Part shown: in pieces, positions 36,559 to 43,779 of the stretch | Numbering within the stretch: the stretch's first letter is position 1 | Layout: every line of letters begins with the position of its first letter | Assembly (NCBI RefSeq): GCF_009832745.1 | Contig: NZ_VRMJ01000042.1 | Span: 62,001 to 126,000, forward strand | Direction of reading: 5' to 3' | Length of the DNA: 64,000 bases | Source: Polaribacter septentrionalilitoris | Lineage (GTDB): Bacteria > Bacteroidota > Bacteroidia > Flavobacteriales > Flavobacteriaceae | The notes under the pieces: generated by a model | Seen by the model: the letters and a program-made list of their open reading frames with translations, nothing else | Told to the model about the DNA's origin: nothing | Database searches by the model: none | Translations under genes and position numbers: made by a program

Positions 36559-37469
36559 GTTTAAACCTAACTATTTTAGGTTGTCATTCCGCAACTCCAA
36601 GAATAAACGCTTTTCCAACTGCACAATATTTAGAAATAAATAACCGTCATTTTTTAATAGATTGTGGTGAGGGAACTCAACGTCAAATGCGTAAGTATAA
36701 AGTTGGTTTTTCTAAAATCAATCATATCTTTATTTCTCATTTACATGGAGATCATTTCTATGGTCTAGTAGGTTTACTATCAACTTTTGGAATTTTAAAC
36801 AGAGAAAAAGAACTGCATATTTTTGGACCCAAAGGCATAAAAGAAGTTACACTATTACAGTTAAAAATTTCTCAATCTCATGCCAAATACCCAATGATTT
36901 TTCACGAATTATCATCCAAAGAAAGTGAACTTATTTTTGAAGATGATAAAGTTGCTGTAAGGACAATTCCTTTACGTCATAGAGTATATACAAACGGATA
37001 TTTGTTTACCGAAAAAGAGAAACCAAGAAAACTTAACATGCTTAACATTAGTGGTTATAATGAAATTGGAAGAGCAGATTACCTAAACCTTAAAGCTGGG
37101 AAGGATTATGTTTTAGAATCTGGTGAGGTTGTTGCAAATGCTGAGTTAACATTAGATCCTGCAGTACCATTAAGCTATGCTTTCTGCAGTGATACAAGTT
37201 ATAAACCAGATATTGTTCCGTTAATTAAAAATGTTGATTTGTTATATCATGAGGCTACTTTTTTAGATGATAGAAAAGATTTAGCAAAAAAAACAAGACA
37301 CTCTACTACAAAAGAAGCTGCTGAAATTGCTAAAGATGCAAATATAAAACAGTTAATTTTAGGGCATTATTCTGGGAGATACAAAGACATTTCTGTTTTT
37401 AAAAAAGAAGCTCAAGAAGTTTTTCTAAATACTGAACTGGCAGAACCAGGAAAAGTTTTTACTATTTAA
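36555..37469 (+). CDS. rnz: ribonuclease Z
   Basis: The 304-residue metallo-beta-lactamase-fold endonuclease trims the 3' end of tRNA precursors. The signatures are LGCHSATPRINAFPTAQYLE at the start, the zinc motif SHLHGDHFYGL, CSDTSYKPD, and the C-terminal LGHYSGRYKD. Length is normal for bacterial RNase Z. It overlaps the sorting-domain gene by four bases and is followed 10 bases later by the PAS-LuxR regulator. Confidence 0.94.
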   Translation: MSLNLTILGCHSATPRINAFPTAQYLEINNRHFLIDCGEGTQRQMRKYKVGFSKINHIFISHLHGDHFYGLVGLLSTFGILNREKELHIFGPKGIKEVTLLQLKISQSHAKYPMIFHELSSKESELIFEDDKVAVRTIPLRHRVYTNGYLFTEKEKPRKLNMLNISGYNEIGRADYLNLKAGKDYVLESGEVVANAELTLDPAVPLSYAFCSDTSYKPDIVPLIKNVDLLYHEATFLDDRKDLAKKTRHSTTKEAAEIAKDANIKQLILGHYSGRYKDISVFKKEAQEVFLNTELAEPGKVFTI

Positions 37470-37479
37470 AAATATTTAT

Positions 37480-38253
37480 ATGATAGCGTTTAAAGACATT
37501 CATACTGTATATAATCAAATATTCGAGACTTATCCTAATGTAGAAATAGAAGAACATATTAAAAAACTAATTGAGTTAGATTATTATTATCCTTATAACA
37601 CAACATTTTTCTGTATTACCAATACTGCAAATCAAAATTTTGAATATGTCAGTAAAAATTTTAAAGCATGTACAGGTTTATCTAGAGAAGAAATGCAAAA
37701 AGGAGGCATGAACTATTTTTGGTCTCTACTTCATAAAAATGACATTCCTCTTTGGATAGAATCTTTAAAAAGTTTAATGACGTATACAATGACTGAATTA
37801 AATGATGACCAAAGAAAAAGAATGAGTTATACTTGGAACTACAGAATAAAAAATGCGAAAGGGAATTACATTACCATTATTCAAAATACTACTCCACTTC
37901 AGTTTGATGATGAAAAAAAACCTATAATTGGTTTAGCTCACTATACTGTTTTAGAAGCTGATTTAAAAATGGATATTTGTGCTTGTGCAAAATATTTAAA
38001 CGATGAAAATGAGTATGAAACACTGTTCTATAAGAATATGTCTAGCACCAACTTACTTGGTGTAATCAGCAATCGTGAAAGAGATATTATACGATTATTA
38101 ATTACTAAAAAGACTAGTAATGAAATTTCAAAAAGCCTAAACATAAGTAAACATACTGTAGATACTCACAGAAGAAACATACTTAAAAAATTAAATTTAA
38201 ACTCAACTTTTGAGTTATTAAGTTACTTTAAAGATAACCCTAAATTAATTTAG
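37480..38253 (+). CDS. PAS domain LuxR-type transcriptional regulator
   Basis: The 257-residue protein has an N-terminal PAS domain (about 40-160, with YVSKNFKACTGLSREEM and a YTWNYRIKNAKGNY segment). The C-terminal LuxR helix-turn-helix begins SNRERDIIRLLITKKTSNEI and continues SLNISKHTVDTHRRNILKKL. There is no receiver domain, so it senses through PAS, perhaps a small ligand or redox state. The gene is 10 bases after rnz. Six bases after its stop is a 19-bp palindrome that leads into a consensus promoter for an apparent non-coding transcript, a plausible target of this regulator. Confidence 0.87.
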   Translation: MIAFKDIHTVYNQIFETYPNVEIEEHIKKLIELDYYYPYNTTFFCITNTANQNFEYVSKNFKACTGLSREEMQKGGMNYFWSLLHKNDIPLWIESLKSLMTYTMTELNDDQRKRMSYTWNYRIKNAKGNYITIIQNTTPLQFDDEKKPIIGLAHYTVLEADLKMDICACAKYLNDENEYETLFYKNMSSTNLLGVISNRERDIIRLLITKKTSNEISKSLNISKHTVDTHRRNILKKLNLNSTFELLSYFKDNPKLI

Positions 38254-38258
38254 ATATA

Positions 38259-38277
38259 AATACTCAAGATGAGTATT
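38259..38277. promoter_or_regulatory. candidate LuxR-type operator
   Basis: AATACTC-AAGAT-GAGTATT is a 19-bp palindrome with perfect 7-bp arms. It touches the -33 box of the following promoter, with its centre about 44-45 bases before the predicted transcription start, the usual place for a LuxR-type activator. No T run follows it, so it is not a normal terminator. Confidence 0.5.
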
Positions 38278-38306
38278 GTGTAAAAATCAGTCATATTATA
38301 CCTTTG
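38276..38306 (+). promoter_or_regulatory. flavobacterial promoter with no downstream + strand gene
   Basis: TTG (38276-38278), 20 bases, then TACCTTTG (38299-38306) match the consensus. The next plus-strand gene starts 560 bases later, past a minus-strand gene. Confidence 0.6.
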
Positions 38307-38311
38307 CTAAA

Positions 38312-38410
38312 GTTAAGGCGATTAGGATTGGTTTTCAACCGAAATAATTAATTTGTTACAAAGATATTTTGAAAAAGAAGAATTACACTAACCAATCCTT
38401 ATCCCTTATT
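38312..38410 (+). ncRNA. candidate small RNA
   Basis: The region after the promoter at 38276-38306 has no ATG for about 100 bases. It contains a 14-base inverted repeat with one mismatch, GATTAGGATTGGTT (38320-38333) and AACCAATCCTTATC (38390-38403), enclosing 56 bases. A structured RNA of about 95 nucleotides would result. A pyrimidine-rich stretch follows. It could instead be antisense to, or part of, the 3' end of the minus-strand gene that stops at 38416. Confidence 0.45.
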
Positions 38411-38415
38411 CTTCA

Positions 38416-38778
38416 TCAGTATTGATTTGTACTTAACAACACCAAAGTACATGCTACCTCAGATTCAATATCATTTTCTTTTAACAATTTTATCAATTGT
38501 AAATTCTCTGTCCCTGGATTAAAAATCACACGTCTTGGTTTTAAACTAATGATATAATTATAGTATTCTACTTGCCTTTTTGGATTTAAATATAAAGTAA
38601 CAGTATCTATGTTTTTTAATGGTGTTTTTTTAGTAAGAATAGTTACTCCAGCTACATTTCCTTCTCTTAAACCAATAGCTAAAACAGGTATTTTGTTTGC
38701 TACTAATCTTTTAATAGCAATGTTAGAATACCTATGCTCGTTTAAAGAAGCTCCTAAGACAAGTGTTATATTTTTCAT
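38416..38778 (-). CDS. CoA-binding (Rossmann) domain protein
   Basis: The 120-residue protein is a single CoA-binding domain of the YccU/succinyl-CoA ligase type. It begins ITLVLGASLNEHRYSNIAIK, the nucleotide loop, and ends with NPGTENLQLIKLLKENDIE, where GTEN replaces the commoner GAxN. Such stand-alone domains bind CoA but have no known catalytic role. The gene is monocistronic on the minus strand. A minus-strand TATCTTTG -7 box at 38816-38823 lies about 40 bases upstream. Confidence 0.85.
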   Translation of the reverse strand: MKNITLVLGASLNEHRYSNIAIKRLVANKIPVLAIGLREGNVAGVTILTKKTPLKNIDTVTLYLNPKRQVEYYNYIISLKPRRVIFNPGTENLQLIKLLKENDIESEVACTLVLLSTNQY

Positions 38779-38874
38779 CTGTTAATATTACGTTAAAGAA
38801 AGTTAAACCTAGTAACAAAGATATAAACTAAGGCGTCTATAAGACATTCAACCAAGGATAAAAAATCAACCAAA

Positions 38875-41331
38875 ATGAAAAAATTATTAGTAATAGCTAT
38901 TCTTATAGCGAGTTCAAATTCTTTTGCCCAAATGTCAAAAGATCTTATTGCCAAACCAGGAGTTATCTCTGGTAAAGTAATTGACAACAATACAAAAGAA
39001 CCATTGCCATATGTAAATATTGTAATTAGAGATGTGGCTAAAAAAATTCTTACTGGAGGTATTACAGATGAAAAAGGAACTTTTAAAATTAAAGATATTC
39101 CTAGAGGAAATAGTTTAGTTGAAGTTCAGTTTATTGGATATAAGTTATTTTCAAAAAAAATTAATATTTCTAGTAAAAATAAAAGTATAGATCTAGGTAC
39201 TATAGGTTTATTAGAGGATGCAGCATCTTTAGATGAAGTTGTAGTTAGAGCAGAAACCTCTACAGTAGTTCAAAAAGTAGATAGAAAAGTAATTAATGTT
39301 GGTAAAGATTTAACCTCTGCTGGTACAACAGCATCAGAGTTACTAAACAACGTACAATCTGTAAATGTAGACAGTCAAACTGGTCAAATTAGTTTACGCG
39401 GAAATTCTAATGTTAGAGTTTTAGTTGATGGTAGACCTACTAATATTCCTGTGGCAGATTTATTAAGACAGATTCCTTCTTCATCTATAAAAAGTATTGA
39501 ACTGATTACCAATCCATCAGCAAAATATAACCCTGAAGGGATGAGTGGAATTATCAACATTATTCTAAATAAAAATGCAAACATAGGTTTTAACGGATCT
39601 GTTGATGGCGGTGTTACTGCAGGTCATTATGTACGATACAATGCATCAACTAACATGAACTACAAAACAGGTAAAGTAAATTTCTTTATGAATTATGGTC
39701 ATAATAGTGGTGATAATTACAATTTTGGTAATGTAGAAAGACCTGGTGTTAACAATCAAAAATTCACTTTTATAAATCAAAATAATTCTAATTTAGTAAA
39801 ATTTGGAGCAGATTTCTATTTAAACGATAAAAACACTATTTCAGTTTACACAACTCAAAACTGGTTTGATGGTTCAGGAAGAGGAACTGCTGATATTTTT
39901 GACAATAACGGAAATATTCAGATTCAATCTCCAAATACTCAAAATAACAACTCACCAACGGGAACTTACAACATCAATTATAAGGTTGATTTTGAAAAAA
40001 AAGGTCATAATTTAGAGGTAGAAGCTACCTATTCTAAAACAGATGCAGAAAGTGATTTGAATAACATGAACACCTTACAACAACCATCAGATTCAGATTA
40101 CAAGGTATTTAATTACTTTAATGATATTGGTAATAATAGAAACAACACCCTAATAAACTTAGATTATACCAATCCACTTTCTGAAAAAACCAAGCTCGAG
40201 TTAGGTTTAGAATACAGAACAGATGAAACTAATAACACAAACATTACAGATCAAGAGATTTATACGTTTGATAACAATGGTGCTATTAACGGTACACAAC
40301 TAATAGGAAACTCTAAATTCGATTTTAAAAGAAATATTTATTCAGGATACATCAACTATGCAACGTCTTTTGATAAATTTACTATGCAATTAGGTGCAAG
40401 ATTAGAAGACTTTAATGTAGAGGGAATTTTTAATAGAGATGGCCAAAACCCTGATCCTGTAACAGATCATATTTTTACAGTATATCCATCAGCATTTTTC
40501 ACATTTAGTCCATCAGAAAAAAATCAATGGCAATTTAGTTATAGTAGGCGTGTTGATAGACCAGGTATTGGACAAGTAAACCCTATTAGAGAATGGAGTA
40601 CACCATTAATTGTTTCTATTGGTAACCCAGATTTAGTACCACAATTTACAAACTCTTTTGAGTTAAACTATACAAGACAGATTAAAGGAGGAAACTTAAC
40701 CTTTGGTACTTTTTACAGAAAAATTTCTGATGTTATTTCTAGAATTACCAATGCAGATCCTGCAAATCCAGATGTAGGTCAAATACTAAGTTTTACAAAC
40801 TTTAATGATACAGATGCCTACGGACTTGAGTTTTCTGCTAATTTTAAAATGAACAAGTGGTGGAGAGTAAATTCTAGTATGGATTTCTATTCTCAAGAAC
40901 AATTGGGTAACATTAACAATACTGGTACTACTGCAACACAATTATCTGTACAAAATAATGTATTTAATGCAAGAGTTAGCAACAGTTTTACAGCTACTAA
41001 AAATTTACGTTTACAATTATTTGCGATGTATAGAGGTCCACAAAAAGATATTCAGTGGGATGTTGAAAATATGTGGATGGTAAATGCTGGTGCAAGTTGG
41101 ACTGTCTTAAAAGGTAAAGGAACTGTAAACTTACGTTTTAATGATATTTTTCAAGGGATGAAATTTGCTTTTAACTCAACAAATCCTTTTGTTCAAAATG
41201 GCCAGTTTAATTGGGAAAGTAGAACAACTTACTTAGGTTTTAACTACAGATTTGGTGGTGGAAAAAACAGAGCAAAATCTAGACGAAGAAGAGACAATAG
41301 AGAGAAAAATGGTGGAGGCGGTTTCTTTTAG
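38875..41331 (+). CDS. outer-membrane beta-barrel / TonB-dependent receptor family protein
   Basis: The 818-residue protein has a signal peptide (1-18). A CarboxypepD_reg-like beta domain follows (about 30-110, with GKVIDNNTKEPLPYVNIVIR). A plug domain with SLRGNSNVRVLVDGRPTNIP lies at about 120-235, and a large C-terminal barrel with many Asn/Gly-rich strands completes it. It belongs to the outer membrane beta-barrel family related to TonB receptors that take up unknown substrates. It has no SusD partner. A Gly- and Arg-rich tail (RAKSRRRRDNREKNGGGGFF) ends the protein, unusual for a barrel but seen in this subgroup. A terminator follows. Confidence 0.86.
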   Translation: MKKLLVIAILIASSNSFAQMSKDLIAKPGVISGKVIDNNTKEPLPYVNIVIRDVAKKILTGGITDEKGTFKIKDIPRGNSLVEVQFIGYKLFSKKINISSKNKSIDLGTIGLLEDAASLDEVVVRAETSTVVQKVDRKVINVGKDLTSAGTTASELLNNVQSVNVDSQTGQISLRGNSNVRVLVDGRPTNIPVADLLRQIPSSSIKSIELITNPSAKYNPEGMSGIINIILNKNANIGFNGSVDGGVTAGHYVRYNASTNMNYKTGKVNFFMNYGHNSGDNYNFGNVERPGVNNQKFTFINQNNSNLVKFGADFYLNDKNTISVYTTQNWFDGSGRGTADIFDNNGNIQIQSPNTQNNNSPTGTYNINYKVDFEKKGHNLEVEATYSKTDAESDLNNMNTLQQPSDSDYKVFNYFNDIGNNRNNTLINLDYTNPLSEKTKLELGLEYRTDETNNTNITDQEIYTFDNNGAINGTQLIGNSKFDFKRNIYSGYINYATSFDKFTMQLGARLEDFNVEGIFNRDGQNPDPVTDHIFTVYPSAFFTFSPSEKNQWQFSYSRRVDRPGIGQVNPIREWSTPLIVSIGNPDLVPQFTNSFELNYTRQIKGGNLTFGTFYRKISDVISRITNADPANPDVGQILSFTNFNDTDAYGLEFSANFKMNKWWRVNSSMDFYSQEQLGNINNTGTTATQLSVQNNVFNARVSNSFTATKNLRLQLFAMYRGPQKDIQWDVENMWMVNAGASWTVLKGKGTVNLRFNDIFQGMKFAFNSTNPFVQNGQFNWESRTTYLGFNYRFGGGKNRAKSRRRRDNREKNGGGGFF

Positions 41332-41362
41332 AGATTAAATAGAATAACATAAAAAACACTAT

Positions 41363-41398
41363 AAAACCTCTCTGTTCATTCAGAGAGGTTTTTATTTT
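41363..41398 (+). terminator. intrinsic terminator after the receptor gene
   Basis: AACCTCTCTG (41365-41374) / CAGAGAGGTT (41381-41390) with a 6-base loop is flanked by As and followed by a T-rich run. Confidence 0.85.
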
Positions 41399-41401
41399 TT
41401 A

Positions 41402-41409
41402 TATATTTG
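41402..41409 (+). promoter_or_regulatory. -7 box for the 53-residue basic protein (candidate)
   Basis: TATATTTG matches TAnnTTTG, 35 bases before the ATG at 41445 and directly after the preceding terminator. No TTG is seen at the right distance. Confidence 0.4.
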
Positions 41410-41444
41410 ATTATCATGTTTATCTAAATTTATTTTAAGTTAGG

Positions 41445-41606
41445 ATGCCCAAAAAAGGGAAAGCAAAAAATACGGTTAATAAAGCAAAGCATACTAAATT
41501 GATGAATCGAAAAATCAATAAAGTAAAGCTTGAAAAACAGCGTAATAAAGAACGTTTAAAGGCTATCATTAAAAAAGCAAATCAAGAAAAGTTAAAAGAC
41601 AATTAA
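41445..41606 (+). CDS. very basic 53-residue protein
   Basis: The frame ATG...TAA encodes 53 residues starting MPKKGKAKNTVNKAKHTKLM and ending ANQEKLKDN. About a third of the residues are lysine, with further Arg and His; there are only three acidic residues and no aromatic residues. It is predicted to be one or two helices and to bind nucleic acid. I do not recognise a family. It sits between the terminator of the receptor gene and the cupin gene (51-base gap), with a -7-like box upstream, so it fills what would otherwise be a gene-free 326 bases. Confidence 0.6.
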   Translation: MPKKGKAKNTVNKAKHTKLMNRKINKVKLEKQRNKERLKAIIKKANQEKLKDN

Positions 41607-41657
41607 CATCTTTTAAATAATTTACGTAAAATTCTGTTGCCTTAAAAAGACAAAAAA

Positions 41658-42158
41658 ATGAATGCAAAAACAATAATTAATCATTTTAATTTACAAGAAC
41701 ATCCAGAAGGTGGTTATTTTAAAGAGGTATACAGAAGTAAAGGAAGCATAGCTGAAGAAAATTTACCAGAATATTTCGAAGGAAATAGAAACTATTGTAC
41801 AAGTATTTATTTTTTATTGACTTCAAACAAGTTCTCTGCTTTTCATAAAATTAATCAAGATGAGATTTGGCATTTCTACAAAGGTTCAACCTTAAAGTTA
41901 CATACAATTTCTCCTAGCGGAGATTATTCTTTTATCTTAATAGGAGATGATTTTAAAAACGGAGAAGTATTTCAATATAAAGTGCCAGCGCATTACTATT
42001 TTGCTGCTGAAGTTATTGAGAAAGATTCTTTTTCATTTGTGGGTTGTACTGTTTCTCCTGGTTTTGATTTTAGAGATTTTGTACTACCAAGTTGTAAAGA
42101 ACTATCTTCAGAATTCCCTCAACATTCCGAAATTATTGAACGATTCACACATTATTAA
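41658..42158 (+). CDS. cupin superfamily protein, DUF985 type
   Basis: The 166-residue protein has the DUF985 cupin features: NLQEHPEGGYFKEVYRS near the N-terminus, SIYFLLTSNKFSAFHKINQD, EIWHFYKGS, and VGCTVSPGFDFRDFVLPS near the C-terminus. The family is a jelly-roll with possible sugar- or metal-binding, without an agreed function. The gene starts 51 bases after the small basic protein and ends at a bidirectional terminator. The start at 41658 gives the complete domain. Confidence 0.88.
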   Translation: MNAKTIINHFNLQEHPEGGYFKEVYRSKGSIAEENLPEYFEGNRNYCTSIYFLLTSNKFSAFHKINQDEIWHFYKGSTLKLHTISPSGDYSFILIGDDFKNGEVFQYKVPAHYYFAAEVIEKDSFSFVGCTVSPGFDFRDFVLPSCKELSSEFPQHSEIIERFTHY

Positions 42159-42160
42159 AC

Positions 42161-42193
42161 AAAAAAAAATCCCAAGTCTAAACTTGGGAATTT
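42161..42193. terminator. bidirectional terminator
   Basis: TCCCAAGT (42170-42177) / ACTTGGGA (42182-42189) with a CTAA loop is preceded by nine As and followed by Ts, between the convergent cupin and DUF6952 genes. Confidence 0.8.
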
Positions 42194-42211
42194 AACAATT
42201 ATACTGATGAT

Positions 42212-42469
42212 TTAAGTATCAATAGAACCTAAAACTCTCTTCATAAAAGCATTTAATGCTTCTTTTTTTGGTGTACCATCTTTGATCATTTTATCAACCT
42301 CAACAGCGCCATATAAGTTAGAAATCAACTCTCCTATAACATCTAATTCTTCATCTTTTAAAGATGGAACTTCAGTTAAAGCTTCAAGAGTTTCGATTGT
42401 TTCTAACACATAATCTTGGTCGTTTTCTTCGATAAAATTCGTTAAGTGTTTAATTACAGGTAATTTCAT
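42212..42469 (-). CDS. DUF6952 family small protein
   Basis: The 85-residue acidic helical protein begins MKLPVIKHLTNFIEENDQDY and contains NLYGAVEVDKMIKDGTPKKE. I associate it with DUF6952, a flavobacterial family found after thioredoxin and peroxiredoxin genes. No catalytic residue is obvious and it has no cysteine. Its ATG is two bases after the thioredoxin stop, so the genes are cotranscribed. A role in the peroxide-reducing system is inferred from this fixed position only. Confidence 0.78.
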   Translation of the reverse strand: MKLPVIKHLTNFIEENDQDYVLETIETLEALTEVPSLKDEELDVIGELISNLYGAVEVDKMIKDGTPKKEALNAFMKRVLGSIDT

Positions 42470-42471
42470 AA

Positions 42472-42780
42472 TTAAACTACTTCGTTTACCAAGTCTTTTA
42501 ACACATCAAACTTGTTAGTTTGAGTCTGATTTACAATTTTACCATCAACAAAAGTTGCAAAAGTTGGTAAATTACTTACATCTGCTAACTTTCTACTTTC
42601 AGGAAATTTCTCAGCATCTGCAATTACAAAAACCATATCTTCATTTTCTGTTGATAATTTCTTAAATTTTGGTTTCATAATTCTACAGTTTCCACACCAA
42701 GTTGCAGCATACTGAACTACTACTTTTTTATTATCAGAAACTATATTTGCTAAATTATCTTGATTTAATTCTTGTACCAT
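42472..42780 (-). CDS. thioredoxin family protein with CGNC active site
   Basis: The 102-residue thioredoxin-fold protein has the active site ATWCGNCRIMKP (residues about 27-38), a Pro-to-Asn change from the CGPC of standard thioredoxin, which should alter redox potential. The cis-proline is in SNLPTFATFVDG. There is no signal peptide, so it is cytoplasmic. It lies between the peroxiredoxin and DUF6952 genes on the same strand, so it is likely the dedicated reductant of that peroxiredoxin. A 17-bp hairpin separates it from the peroxiredoxin gene. A thioredoxin reductase gene is in the same window at 59584. Confidence 0.9.
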   Translation of the reverse strand: MVQELNQDNLANIVSDNKKVVVQYAATWCGNCRIMKPKFKKLSTENEDMVFVIADAEKFPESRKLADVSNLPTFATFVDGKIVNQTQTNKFDVLKDLVNEVV

Positions 42781-42796
42781 AATAATTATGAATTTT

Positions 42797-42839
42797 AAAT
42801 TATGAATTTACGAGTTTGAAATTCGTAAATTCATAATTT
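42797..42839 (-). repeat. 17-bp-stem hairpin between peroxiredoxin and thioredoxin genes
   Basis: AAATTATGAATTTACGA (42797-42813) and TCGTAAATTCATAATTT (42823-42839) are perfect complements with a 9-base loop. It lies inside the operon and has no T run of terminator type, so it may tune relative expression or protect mRNA ends. Confidence 0.65.
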
Positions 42840-42850
42840 GTAATTAATTT

Positions 42851-43492
42851 TTAGTGAGAAGCTAGATATTCTGCAGTTCCTTTTGCATTTGGAGACATTG
42901 CCTCTTTTCCTTCTTCCCAGTTTGCTGGACATACCTCTCCATGAGATTGTACGTGTGCATAAGCATCTATTAAACGTAAGAATTCGTTTACATTTCTACC
43001 TACTGGCATATGGTTGATTCCTTCATGAAAAACTGTTCCTTCTTCGTCAATTAAATAAGTAGCTCTGTAAGTTACATTATCTCCTTCTACTTGTACAGTG
43101 TCTGTAGCTTCATCATACGTTTCATTAGTAATGTCTAAAATTCCTAATATTGATGATAAATTTCTATTTGAATCAGCTAAAATAGGGTAAGTAACACCTT
43201 CTATACCTCCATTATCTTTAGAGGTACTTAACCAAGCGAAATGTACTTCTGGAGTATCACAAGAAGCACCAATTACAATCGTATTTCTTTTTTCGAATTC
43301 TCCTAAAGCCTCTTGAAAAGCATGCAATTCTGTAGGACATACAAATGTAAAATCTTTTGGGTACCAGAATAATAAAACTTTCTTTTTATTATTAACTGCT
43401 TCTTCTAATACATTTAATTTAAATGTATCGCCCATTTCATTCATTGCATCTACGTTTAAATCTGGAAATTTTTTACCAACTGCTGTTGCCAT
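42851..43492 (-). CDS. peroxiredoxin (typical 2-Cys, AhpC/Prx1 type)
   Basis: The 213-residue protein has the peroxidatic cysteine in KDFTFVCPTELHAF (about residue 53) and the resolving cysteine in HGEVCPANWEEG near residue 169. It is the first gene of the Prx-Trx-DUF6952 operon and reduces hydrogen and alkyl peroxides in the cytoplasm. A minus-strand -7 box TATATTTG lies at 43537-43544, about 45 bases upstream. It is divergent from katG with a 287-base gap, so the two main peroxide defences share a regulatory region. Confidence 0.92.
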   Translation of the reverse strand: MATAVGKKFPDLNVDAMNEMGDTFKLNVLEEAVNNKKKVLLFWYPKDFTFVCPTELHAFQEALGEFEKRNTIVIGASCDTPEVHFAWLSTSKDNGGIEGVTYPILADSNRNLSSILGILDITNETYDEATDTVQVEGDNVTYRATYLIDEEGTVFHEGINHMPVGRNVNEFLRLIDAYAHVQSHGEVCPANWEEGKEAMSPNAKGTAEYLASH

Positions 43493-43779
43493 TTTTTATA
43501 AATTTTAAAATAATTATTAATTCAATTTTTACACTACAAATATAAAAATGACTATTAAGAAAAAAGAAAAATATAATGTTAAGTTCTTATTGATGCATAG
43601 ATTAAATTTATCAAAACAATATTTATAAATAAGATAAACTTATTCATTATTTATGATTTTTTTTCGTAATTTTAAAAGAATACGTAAAATAATAATTATC
43701 TATTTTAAAATAAATATTATAGATTTTAATTATACGATTAAATCATGTAACTTTGCCGTAAAATAAAAATATAAACCCA
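43493..43779. promoter_or_regulatory. divergent peroxiredoxin/katG control region
   Basis: This AT-rich 287-base gap holds a minus-strand -7 box (43537-43544, CAAATATA on +) for the peroxiredoxin and a plus-strand -7 box TAACTTTG (43748-43755) for katG. Two weak inverted repeats, AATAAG-ATAAA-CTTATT (43628-43644) and GATTTTAAT...ATTAAATC (43722-43744), may be binding sites. I see no gene in it. Confidence 0.45.
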
